A model generated the notes under the pieces. That model ran no database searches, was not told where the DNA came from, and saw only the letters and a program-made list of their open reading frames with translations. This document shows positions 39,942 through 46,576 of a stretch of DNA of 46,576 nt, in pieces. A program made the translations under genes and the position numbers. Within the stretch, counting starts at the first letter, position 1, and each line of letters starts with the position of its first letter. This DNA is from an uncultured Candidatus Melainabacteria bacterium. GTDB lineage: Bacteria; Cyanobacteriota; Vampirovibrionia; Gastranaerophilales; Gastranaerophilaceae. Where the stretch lies: assembly GCA_934777245.1 (NCBI GenBank), contig CAKVND010000011.1, positions 1-46,576 of the forward strand, written 5' to 3'.

Positions 39942-41213
39942 ATGTTAAGAGTTTCAATAAATAATTCACCAACCAACAGTTTTAAGCAACAACAAATTGA
40001 TATTTCTAAAAAAAGAACGTTTATAAATGCCGTTGATACTCTCGATTTAGAGGTAAACGATTGTAACAAAAGATTTAATGCTGTGCAAAAAATAGGCCTA
40101 GGATGTATATGTATCCCATTTGCTCTTATTATGGATTCTTTAATTGAAAAATTTGGGAAAAGCAACATAAAAAAATCATTAGAGTCGAAAAAACTTCCAT
40201 TATTATTTGGTGCTGCGGCTTCAACTATGTTGCTCTTTGGTTTGCTGGATAAAAAACGCGCGGATGGCATGTATAAATCAAATCTCTTTGCGCAAAACAA
40301 CGCAGAAAAGGAGCTTAGCAATCCTAAATTATTCTTGAATATCTCAGATGAAAGACTAGAAAATATCACGAGCAATACTAATTACATTTATTATGATAAC
40401 AAGCAATATTCCAAAGAGTGGGATTTCTTCCCAGACTTTAGAATAAAAAGGCACAAAGATTTTCTACTTGAAATGAACCTCGAATCAAAAAACTTTACGC
40501 CAACTATAGACAAACCAAATGAATATTCAGAGGCTCTAAATCAAATAGATAATAAAACACAAGATTATACAAAAAAAATAATGGCAGGAATGAATTTATT
40601 TTCAGCAATTGGCAGCCTTGCTTTTGGAGGAATATTTTTAGCGCTAGGGAAAATAACACAAAATAATAAAAAATGGAACAAATTTATGCCTGGAATAGCT
40701 TTAATTTCATTATTTTCCATGTCCTATAATTCTTCAAACGAATTCATTAATAAAGTTCAAATGATTTCTCGCCAAAAAGCTAAAGAAGACTTTATGAATG
40801 ACATAAATAATAATAAAAACTTTATACAGACCACCATAGAATATATAAAAACAAAAAAAGAATATGAACAAAAATTATTAAAACAAGACGATTTAGTTCC
40901 GATAAAGAACGATATTTTAGTAAATATGGATGTAGGCGAAGAAGAAATAAAAAAAGCTAAAGAATCTCAGACAGCATTTTTTGATGCTGTAAAAGCTGAA
41001 AAACGACAAAAAAATATTAAGAAAAATCTGCTAAACAATAGCATAACACAAGATTTAATCCTCGGTTCATTAATAATACCAATTTTATCTCTGCTCCCAA
41101 AAAGTTTTGATAATACAAAAAACAAACTTGGCAAGTCGCTATCACTTATGTTTGCACTTACAGCAGGAGTGTTTGCTACAAACGCAGGATTGACGCTTTT
41201 TCGCAACAAATAA
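39942..41213 (+). CDS. Unknown membrane protein with Asn-rich N-terminus
   Basis: A 423-residue protein of unknown family. It begins RVSINNSPTNSFKQQQ. Hydrophobic segments are at about 48-68 (GLGCICIPFALIM), 86-102 (LPLLFGAAASTMLLFGLL), 217-240 (GMNLFSAIGSLAFGGIFLALG), 249-262 and 370-420 (LILGSLIIPILSLL; LMFALTAGVFATNAGLTLF). Charged helices fill the rest. AAGGAT precedes ATG 39942. Similar in style to the proteins at 27087-29461. Two hairpins follow its stop. Confidence 0.6.
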   Translation: MLRVSINNSPTNSFKQQQIDISKKRTFINAVDTLDLEVNDCNKRFNAVQKIGLGCICIPFALIMDSLIEKFGKSNIKKSLESKKLPLLFGAAASTMLLFGLLDKKRADGMYKSNLFAQNNAEKELSNPKLFLNISDERLENITSNTNYIYYDNKQYSKEWDFFPDFRIKRHKDFLLEMNLESKNFTPTIDKPNEYSEALNQIDNKTQDYTKKIMAGMNLFSAIGSLAFGGIFLALGKITQNNKKWNKFMPGIALISLFSMSYNSSNEFINKVQMISRQKAKEDFMNDINNNKNFIQTTIEYIKTKKEYEQKLLKQDDLVPIKNDILVNMDVGEEEIKKAKESQTAFFDAVKAEKRQKNIKKNLLNNSITQDLILGSLIIPILSLLPKSFDNTKNKLGKSLSLMFALTAGVFATNAGLTLFRNK

Positions 41214-41264
41214 GTTGGGCTAAAAGCCCAACAAAAATCAGTAGTAGGTCAGGCATTGCCTGAC
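41214..41264. repeat. Two small hairpins between convergent genes
   Basis: GTTGGGCT-AAA-AGCCCAAC (41214-41232) starts at the stop of the membrane protein gene and resembles the hairpin at 10229-10245. GTCAGGC-ATT-GCCTGAC (41248-41264) follows. They may act as terminators for the membrane protein gene and prfA; neither has a strong T-run. Confidence 0.65.
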
Positions 41265-41273
41265 AAATGCTTT

Positions 41274-42359
41274 CTAAGCCTGTGTTTCAGCTAATTTTTC
41301 CAACTTCAACTTTTGGTCGTATTCTGTCAACAAATTAATTAACTCGTCCAAATCACCATCAATTACTGTCCAAACGTTAAGGTTGTGATTAATACGGTGG
41401 TCTGTCAATCGACCTTGTGGGAAGTTATAAGTTCTGATACGTTCGCTTCTATCACCTGTTCCAACTTGAGAACGTCTTAAGTCGGTGATTTCTTGCATTT
41501 GTTTTTGAACTTCCATATCATAAAGTTTTGCCTTCAAGATTTGCAAAGCTCTTTCTTTGTTTTGCAATTGTGAACGTTCTTCTGTACAGAAAATCATAAT
41601 TCCTGTTGGTTTATGGAATACACGTGCTGCGGTTTCAACTTTGTTTACGTTTTGACCGCCGGCACCGCCTGAACGGGCAGTTGAAATTTCAACATCGTTC
41701 ATATTCAATTCAACTTCAACATCATCAACTTCCGGCATTACAGCAACTGTAGCAGTAGAAGTGTGAACTCTGCCTTGTGATTCTGTAGCAGGAACTCTTT
41801 GAACCCTATGAACGCCTGATTCGTATTTAAGACGAGAATAAATACTATCGCCTTTCATAGAAATAATAACTTCGCTTACACCGCCTGCTTCGCATTCTGT
41901 TTTACTTAAAACTTGAGTTTGCCAGCCCATTTTATCAGCGTAGCGCATGTACATTCTCATCAAATCACCGGCGAAAATGTTTGCTTCGTCTCCGCCTGCG
42001 CCACCTCTGATTTCAAGCATAATATCTTTATCATCCATCGGGTCGCGAGGAAGAAGAAGAACTTTCATTCTTTCTTCGTATTCAGGAATTTTTGCTTCAT
42101 TTTCTTCCATTTCAGCTTTCAAAAACTGTTTCATTTCTTCATCTTTTTCTTCGTGAATAAGTTGTTTTGCTTCATCAATCGCATCAACAGCTTTTTTCCA
42201 CGCATAATAAAGTTCAACAGTTTCTTCCATTGATTTTCTTTGTTTTGACAAATCACGGAATTTATTGTAATCAGCGATTACATTAGGGTCAGATAGAGTT
42301 TGACCTAATTCAACATATCTTTTTTCTATCTGAACGATTTTATCTAACATGTCTTTCAT
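41274..42359 (-). CDS. prfA: Peptide chain release factor 1
   Basis: Class I release factor that terminates translation at UAA and UAG. It is 361 residues. The codon-recognition tripeptide is P190-A-T192 in [10 protein letters not shown] (RF1 type, not the SPF of RF2). The catalytic GGQ is 234-236 in [33 protein letters not shown] is the C-terminal signature. AGAGG precedes ATG 42359, so the 11 upstream in-frame codons are not used. It is divergent from the PurH-like operon. The usual partner prmC is not adjacent. Confidence 0.97.
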   Translation of the reverse strand: MKDMLDKIVQIEKRYVELGQTLSDPNVIADYNKFRDLSKQRKSMEETVELYYAWKKAVDAIDEAKQLIHEEKDEEMKQFLKAEMEENEAKIPEYEERMKVLLLPRDPMDDKDIMLEIRGGAGGDEANIFAGDLMRMYMRYADKMGWQTQVLSKTECEAGGVSEVIISMKGDSIYSRLKYESGVHRVQRVPATESQGRVHTSTATVAVMPEVDDVEVELNMNDVEISTARSGGAGGQNVNKVETAARVFHKPTGIMIFCTEERSQLQNKERALQILKAKLYDMEVQKQMQEITDLRRSQVGTGDRSERIRTYNFPQGRLTDHRINHNLNVWTVIDGDLDELINLLTEYDQKLKLEKLAETQA

Positions 42360-42481
42360 AATTTTTACCTCTTTAATTTCAGTATAAAACAAACATGTAA
42401 AATTAAATAGAACGCTCTAAATGTAAAATTTTCCTTGCACCTTAACTTCGTAGCAATTACAATAGAAGAAAAGGAGAGATT

Positions 42482-43369
42482 ATGAAACTTGAAGATATAA
42501 AAATTACAATCGGCGAAAACGCTCATCAAAAAGCTGCAATTGAGCGCAATGAAAAAACTATTGATTACGAAACCAGTAAAAACCTGTCTTATACCGATAT
42601 TGCAACTATTGTACGCGGTTTAAATGTAATTAGTGAATTCTTTGATGTTAACGCGGTTGTAACCGCATCGGGCGCAGGAATTTGTGCAGTTGCATTAGGA
42701 AAATCTTTAGAAGATGCAATGCTAAAAGTTATGGATTCAAACCCTGTTGACTTTATGAATGCGATTGTTTTGGTTTCTACAGAAGTTGATAGCGAAATTG
42801 CTAAAATGCTAAAATCTTCAAACAAAATTGTTGCACCAAAGTTTACTAAAAATGCTATTGAGATTTTAGAACGTCATGATGTTTGTTATGTAACAATTAA
42901 TACACCTTTAAAAGATTATAAAAATCATTTATCAAATGATATAAAAGTAACTCCTCTCGGTACACTCACACAAGAGCCGAATTTGAGCGAACTTACTAAA
43001 GACTCCTTCAAAATTATGTCAAAAGTGAAACCAACTGTTGAACAAATCGAAGACGCTGTTTTTGCTTGGAAAATCGCTAAACACGCAAACTCTCAAGCAA
43101 TTGTTGTTGCAAAAGATTTAAAAACAACTGCAATTTCTCAAGGTTTACACAGCGCATCAGTTGAATTTGCTCTCGACTATTCTTGTGACATGTCAAAAGA
43201 TGCGATTTTAGCGTCTGATATGCCTGTTACAATTCACGACATCAATGTTGCTGCACAAGGTCGAATTGGTTTAGTAATTTTGCCATCTGCTTCGGCGGAC
43301 GTTATTACAATGGTTGATAAGTACAATATGGCATTAATTACAACAGGTATTACAAATATTCTTTATTAA
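42482..43369 (+). CDS. PurH AICAR-transformylase-like domain protein, catalytic Lys-His absent
   Basis: A 295-residue protein matching the C-terminal AICAR transformylase half of PurH; the IMP cyclohydrolase half is absent. Matches include IGENAHQKAA (usual YGENPHQKAA), LSYTDIATI, KPTVEQIEDAVFAWKIAKHANSQAIVVAK and a C-terminal ITTGI. The catalytic segment V-K-H-x-N-P-C-G reads V-T-A-S-G-A-G, so the Lys-His pair is lost, and GAGQMSRVDS reads SQGLHSASV. It is probably not a working transformylase; it may bind a purine nucleotide or folate or act on another substrate. First gene of a five-gene operon; GGAGA precedes ATG 42482. Confidence 0.75.
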   Translation: MKLEDIKITIGENAHQKAAIERNEKTIDYETSKNLSYTDIATIVRGLNVISEFFDVNAVVTASGAGICAVALGKSLEDAMLKVMDSNPVDFMNAIVLVSTEVDSEIAKMLKSSNKIVAPKFTKNAIEILERHDVCYVTINTPLKDYKNHLSNDIKVTPLGTLTQEPNLSELTKDSFKIMSKVKPTVEQIEDAVFAWKIAKHANSQAIVVAKDLKTTAISQGLHSASVEFALDYSCDMSKDAILASDMPVTIHDINVAAQGRIGLVILPSASADVITMVDKYNMALITTGITNILY

Positions 43370-43387
43370 ATAAGTAGGTATAAAAAA

Positions 43388-44356
43388 ATGAAAACAGCAC
43401 AAGTTTTGCAAGACAAAATTGTCATAAAAGAAATGGAAGATGAAAAATTAAACGGACGCAAAGGCGCTATTGTTCGAGTTCTCGGCTGCGGGCTTTGCGG
43501 TTCTGATATCGTTAAATTCAAGCATAAAATTGTTCACGATGGCGCTGTTTTAGGGCACGAAATCGTTGCAAAAATTGTTGAAATTAATTCTGATACTAAT
43601 TTTAAAATCGACGATAAAATAGTTACTTCACATCATATTCCTTGCGGAGAATGCAACTACTGCAAGCACGGTAACGTTTCTATGTGTGAACATTTTAAGA
43701 AAACAAACATTTTCCCAGGAGGTTTTAGCGAACTTGTTTTTGTTTCTGAAGAACATTTAAAAAATGTTGCATATTTAGTTCCACAAAATATGTCTGATGA
43801 AGAAATTTCCTTTTATGAACCTCTTGGTTGCTGTGTTAGAGCAATTAAAAGATGTAATTTACAAAAAGGAGATACTGCGCTCGTTGTAGGACTTGGTTCA
43901 ATAGGTTTGCTTATGGGCGAAGGCTTAAAAGCAATGGGTTATAAAGTTTACGGATGCGATTTGATTCAGGAAAGAATTGAGTTAGCGCAAAAAATGGGAC
44001 TTGAAAATTTTGATTTTTCAAACCAAGTCGATGCCGTATTTATGACCTCCGGTGCGGATAAAGCTATTGATACTGCATTCAAAGCTGTTAGAATGGGCGG
44101 AAAAATTTTGGTATTTTCAAGCACTCCAAATAGTAACGGCTATCCTAATAACGAAATTTATTATAAAGAATTAACCGTTATGGGAAGTTATTCGCCTTCT
44201 CCTGCGGATTTAAAAGATTCTTTTGAACTTTTAACAACCGGCAAGGTAAATGTTAAAAACTTAACAACAGTTTATCCGCTTGAAAAAATTCAACAAGCTT
44301 TTGACGACACAATTACAAATAAAATATTCAAAGCTTACATTCAAGTTTCAAAATAA
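43388..44356 (+). CDS. Zinc-dependent medium-chain alcohol dehydrogenase family protein
   Basis: A 322-residue MDR-family dehydrogenase. The catalytic zinc site has C-G-L-C-G-S-D and GHEIV; the structural zinc has C-x2-C-x2-C-x7-C (CGECNYCKHGNVSMC). The Rossmann NAD(P) loop is VVGLGSIGLLMGE. SD-S/T-PxxxGY near the end suits polyol- or threonine-type dehydrogenases. The substrate is unknown. It starts 18 bases after the PurH-like gene, and UPF0210 follows after 40 bases; one operon. Confidence 0.88.
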   Translation: MKTAQVLQDKIVIKEMEDEKLNGRKGAIVRVLGCGLCGSDIVKFKHKIVHDGAVLGHEIVAKIVEINSDTNFKIDDKIVTSHHIPCGECNYCKHGNVSMCEHFKKTNIFPGGFSELVFVSEEHLKNVAYLVPQNMSDEEISFYEPLGCCVRAIKRCNLQKGDTALVVGLGSIGLLMGEGLKAMGYKVYGCDLIQERIELAQKMGLENFDFSNQVDAVFMTSGADKAIDTAFKAVRMGGKILVFSSTPNSNGYPNNEIYYKELTVMGSYSPSPADLKDSFELLTTGKVNVKNLTTVYPLEKIQQAFDDTITNKIFKAYIQVSK

Positions 44357-44396
44357 ATGATTTGTGCTACACTATATAAATAAGATTGTGAAAATT

Positions 44397-45764
44397 ATGA
44401 CAATATTTGACGAAAATTTAATTTTAGAAACCATTAATATGATTAAGCTTCACAACTTCGATATCCGAACTGTAACGCTTACAATAAGTCTTAGAGATTG
44501 TTTGAGTGAAGATGTGAATGTCGTTTGCGACAAAATTAAATACAAATTAGACAAATATGCGCACAATCTTGTGAATTATGCTAATGATATTGAAAACGAT
44601 TATTCGATTCCAATTGTAAATAAAAGAATTGCTGTAACTCCGATTTCATTGGTTGGTGAAGCTTGCAAAGTTAAAGATTATGTTAAAATTGCAAAAACGC
44701 TTGATGAATGCGCAAATAATCTTGGCGTAGATTTTGTTGGCGGATTTTCAGCTTTAGTAGAAAAGGGATTTACACAAGGTGATAGAGCTTTAATCGAAGC
44801 AATTCCCGAAGCGTTGGCTTCTACAAGCAGATTATGTTCTTCCGTAAATGTCGGAACTTCAAAAGCCGGAATTAATATGGATGCTGTTTTAAAAATGGCC
44901 GAAACTATTAAAAAATCCGCAGAATTAACTGCTGATAAAGACGGCTTAGGCGCTGCAAAGCTTGTTGTATTTTGTAATTCTGTAAGCGACAATCCGTTTA
45001 TGGCAGGTGCTTATTGCGGTTACGGAGAACCTGAATGTGCATTAAATATTGGCGTTTCCGGCCCAGGGGTTGTTAGAGCGGCAATTTTAGATTTAGACAA
45101 AAAAGCTGATTTGGGCGTTTTGTCTAACAAGATTAAGCAAACTGCTTACAAAATTACTGCTACAGGCGAATTAATCGGCCGTAAAATGGCTAAAAGATTG
45201 AATGTGCCGTTCGGTGTAATTGATTTATCGTTAGCACCAACACCTGCAATCGGTGATAGCGTTGCAGAAATCTTCCAAGCAATGGGTTTAGAACACGCAG
45301 GCGCGCATGGAACGACAGCAGCTTTAGCTATGCTTAATGATACGGTGAAAAAGGGCGGTATTATGGCAAGCTCTTATGTTGGCGGACTTTCCGGCGCATT
45401 TATTCCTGTTTCGGAAGATGCCGGCATGATTGAAGCCGCAACAAAAGGGTATTTGACTTTTGATAAATTAGAAGCTATGACTTGCGTATGTTCTGTAGGT
45501 TTAGATATGATTGCAATCCCAGGGGATACGCCTAATTCAACAATTGCGGGTATGATTGCGGATGAAATGGCAATCGGTATGATAAATAAGAAAACGACTG
45601 CCGTAAGATTAATTCCTGCTCCTAATAAGAAGGTTGGTGATAAAGTTGTATTCGGCGGTTTGTTGGGTGAAGCTCCGATTATGAATGTAAACAACTTATC
45701 TTCAGCCGGGTTTGTGGAACGTGGTGGTAGAATTCCAGCACCTATTCACAGTTTGAATAATTAG
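44397..45764 (+). CDS. UPF0210/DUF711 (PFL-like) family protein
   Basis: A 455-residue protein of the DUF711 family, whose fold resembles glycyl-radical (PFL-like) barrels but whose function is unknown. Hallmarks include [27 protein letters not shown], a [21 protein letters not shown] stretch, and a [22 protein letters not shown] run. [14 protein letters not shown] and [17 protein letters not shown] complete the picture. The frame extends 11 codons upstream, but ATG 44397 matches family starts. Usual partner: an ACT-domain protein (UPF0237), not present here. In the PurH-like operon. Confidence 0.9.
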   Translation: MTIFDENLILETINMIKLHNFDIRTVTLTISLRDCLSEDVNVVCDKIKYKLDKYAHNLVNYANDIENDYSIPIVNKRIAVTPISLVGEACKVKDYVKIAKTLDECANNLGVDFVGGFSALVEKGFTQGDRALIEAIPEALASTSRLCSSVNVGTSKAGINMDAVLKMAETIKKSAELTADKDGLGAAKLVVFCNSVSDNPFMAGAYCGYGEPECALNIGVSGPGVVRAAILDLDKKADLGVLSNKIKQTAYKITATGELIGRKMAKRLNVPFGVIDLSLAPTPAIGDSVAEIFQAMGLEHAGAHGTTAALAMLNDTVKKGGIMASSYVGGLSGAFIPVSEDAGMIEAATKGYLTFDKLEAMTCVCSVGLDMIAIPGDTPNSTIAGMIADEMAIGMINKKTTAVRLIPAPNKKVGDKVVFGGLLGEAPIMNVNNLSSAGFVERGGRIPAPIHSLNN

Positions 45765-45789
45765 TAGAATTAAAATTAAGGATTTAAAA

Positions 45790-46113
45790 ATGGCTACATT
45801 TAAAGATATGGAAGACAGTTTGAAGAGTTTTATTTTGCAAGAACAGTCTGATGCGCACAACGTGCGTTCTACTAACGTTGCGAAATATAATAATATCAAA
45901 GTTTGGATGGATCCTGCAAAATATGTTCAACCGCACTTTTTTATCCGTATTTCAATATCGGAAGCTGCTTTTAATCTTGCAGATTGTTCAAAAATTAATG
46001 GTGGACTCGGTTACGAAGAGAGATTTGTAATCAAGTGGTTTAGCAGAATGGGGATTAAAGAAAAATTAAAAGAACTTTGGTCTGACGCTGAAAAAGTTAA
46101 AGAGGACAAATAA
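45790..46113 (+). CDS. Unknown small protein in the UPF0210 operon
   Basis: A 107-residue cytosolic protein of no known family. Helical start (FKDMEDSLKSFILQEQSDAHNVRST), a central strand-rich part (KVWMDPAKYVQPHFFIRISISEAAFNL) and a basic end. No catalytic motif seen. It starts 26 bases after the UPF0210 stop and ends directly before the HxlR regulator, so it belongs to the operon. AAGGAT precedes ATG 45790. Confidence 0.65.
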   Translation: MATFKDMEDSLKSFILQEQSDAHNVRSTNVAKYNNIKVWMDPAKYVQPHFFIRISISEAAFNLADCSKINGGLGYEERFVIKWFSRMGIKEKLKELWSDAEKVKEDK

Positions 46114-46458
46114 TTGCAGTACAAAGATTTAGCAGTTAATCCCGTTAGTGTTTTATTGCAGCTTGTTGGCGCAAAATGGAAACTTCTTATTATTAAAGAA
46201 TTATTAAAAAAAGAAATGCGCTTTGTTGAATTAAAGAAACATTTAGGTTGTACTGCAAAAGTTCTGACAAATTGTTTGAAGGAACTTGAAGAAGACGGGC
46301 TCGTTGTAAGAGAAGAGTACGAAGGATTACCGCCAAGAGTTGAATATTATTTGACGGATATCGGCTATACTCTCCGTCCAGTTCTCGACTCTATGCAACA
46401 ATGGGGCAAAGAATACAAACGCTTTAGAAAGTTGCAAGAGAAGTATAAAAATTATTAA
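46114..46458 (+). CDS. HxlR-type winged-helix regulator
   Basis: A 114-residue transcriptional regulator of the HxlR family. The core reads LVGAKWKLLIIKELLKKEMRFVELKKHL, then TAKVLTNCLKELEEDGLVVREEYEGLPPRVEYYLTD, covering the HTH and wing. It starts at TTG 46114, directly after the preceding stop, with AGAGGA seven to eight bases upstream; no ATG fits the conserved N-terminus. The family's usual early Cys (CPV) is replaced, so it may not be a redox/aldehyde sensor. Probably regulates its own operon. Confidence 0.88.
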   Translation: MQYKDLAVNPVSVLLQLVGAKWKLLIIKELLKKEMRFVELKKHLGCTAKVLTNCLKELEEDGLVVREEYEGLPPRVEYYLTDIGYTLRPVLDSMQQWGKEYKRFRKLQEKYKNY

Positions 46459-46576
46459 ATTTCTCTTTAAATAATTTATAACACCCTCTCCCGCCTTCAC
46501 ATTACTGTCCATGATAATTTTGATACAAATAAACGACAATCGCGCCGCGAACGTGCAGCGATTAGCTGCGATAGAG

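Noticed and set aside
46459..46576. Right-edge sequence with AATCGC...GCGATT as a terminator or gene start
   Set aside because: The loop is long and the window ends before any ORF or T-run can be judged.

Overview
The window is a 46.6 kb stretch of low-GC bacterial chromosome. It is densely coded on both strands, mostly in short operons separated by repeat-rich spacers. The mix suggests an anaerobic, host-associated bacterium. It has an oxygen-sensitive class III ribonucleotide reductase (NrdD), an SLH-domain envelope protein, a YggT/Ycf19 protein, GatB, and several unknown membrane proteins with Asn-rich N-termini. My best guess is a non-photosynthetic relative of Cyanobacteria (Melainabacteria/Gastranaerophilales); this is inference from gene style and was not checked by a search. 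No tRNA, rRNA, CRISPR array, prophage or transposase gene was seen.

Layout. 0-0.7 kb: a HEPN/MNT toxin-antitoxin-like pair. 1-4.6 kb: mtnP, then a YggT / TPR-glycosyltransferase-like / GNAT-like operon. 4.6-5.7 kb (minus): smpB and a coiled-coil HTH protein. 5.8-8.9 kb: flavoprotein, Lrp regulator, aminotransferase, secreted TPR protein. 9.1-13.6 kb (minus): EmrA-like pump adaptor, MarR regulator, then a four-gene operon ending in coaD. 13.8-16.8 kb: SLH protein and a divergent GH77-like protein with a C-terminal membrane anchor. 16.9-21.1 kb (minus): gatB, yraN, a sugar ABC permease and an M16 peptidase. 21.4-23.8 kb: a large EF-hand protein. 24.6-27.1 kb: trmFO and a GT9 glycosyltransferase. 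27.1-32.9 kb (minus): two unknown membrane proteins, a phosphohexomutase and an HExxH protein. 33.3-35.5 kb: nrdD. 35.6-39.8 kb (minus): FkbH-like protein, a small secreted protein, a dCMP deaminase, a 51-residue ORF, a glutaredoxin and a glycine-rich small protein. 39.9-46.5 kb: an unknown membrane protein, prfA (minus), and a five-gene operon (PurH-like, alcohol dehydrogenase, UPF0210, unknown, HxlR regulator).

The most interesting signals are regulatory or structural. (1) Two near-perfect sigma-28 (FliA/SigD) promoters with exactly 11-base spacers precede the EF-hand gene and the 51-residue ORF, though no flagellar gene is in the window. (2) A textbook sigma-70 promoter and about 155-base leader end in a terminator-like hairpin just before the Shine-Dalgarno of an unknown membrane protein gene, which suggests attenuation. 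(3) Three spacers are bounded by inverted arrays of a degenerate 8-bp unit, with matched changes in both arms of one copy. (4) smpB and the dCMP deaminase gene each carry TATAAT exactly six bases before ATG, which predicts leaderless mRNAs. (5) A PurH-like protein lacks the catalytic Lys-His. (6) Several proteins share an Asn-rich N-terminus, some with a short NF-[RKQ]-[GR] motif.
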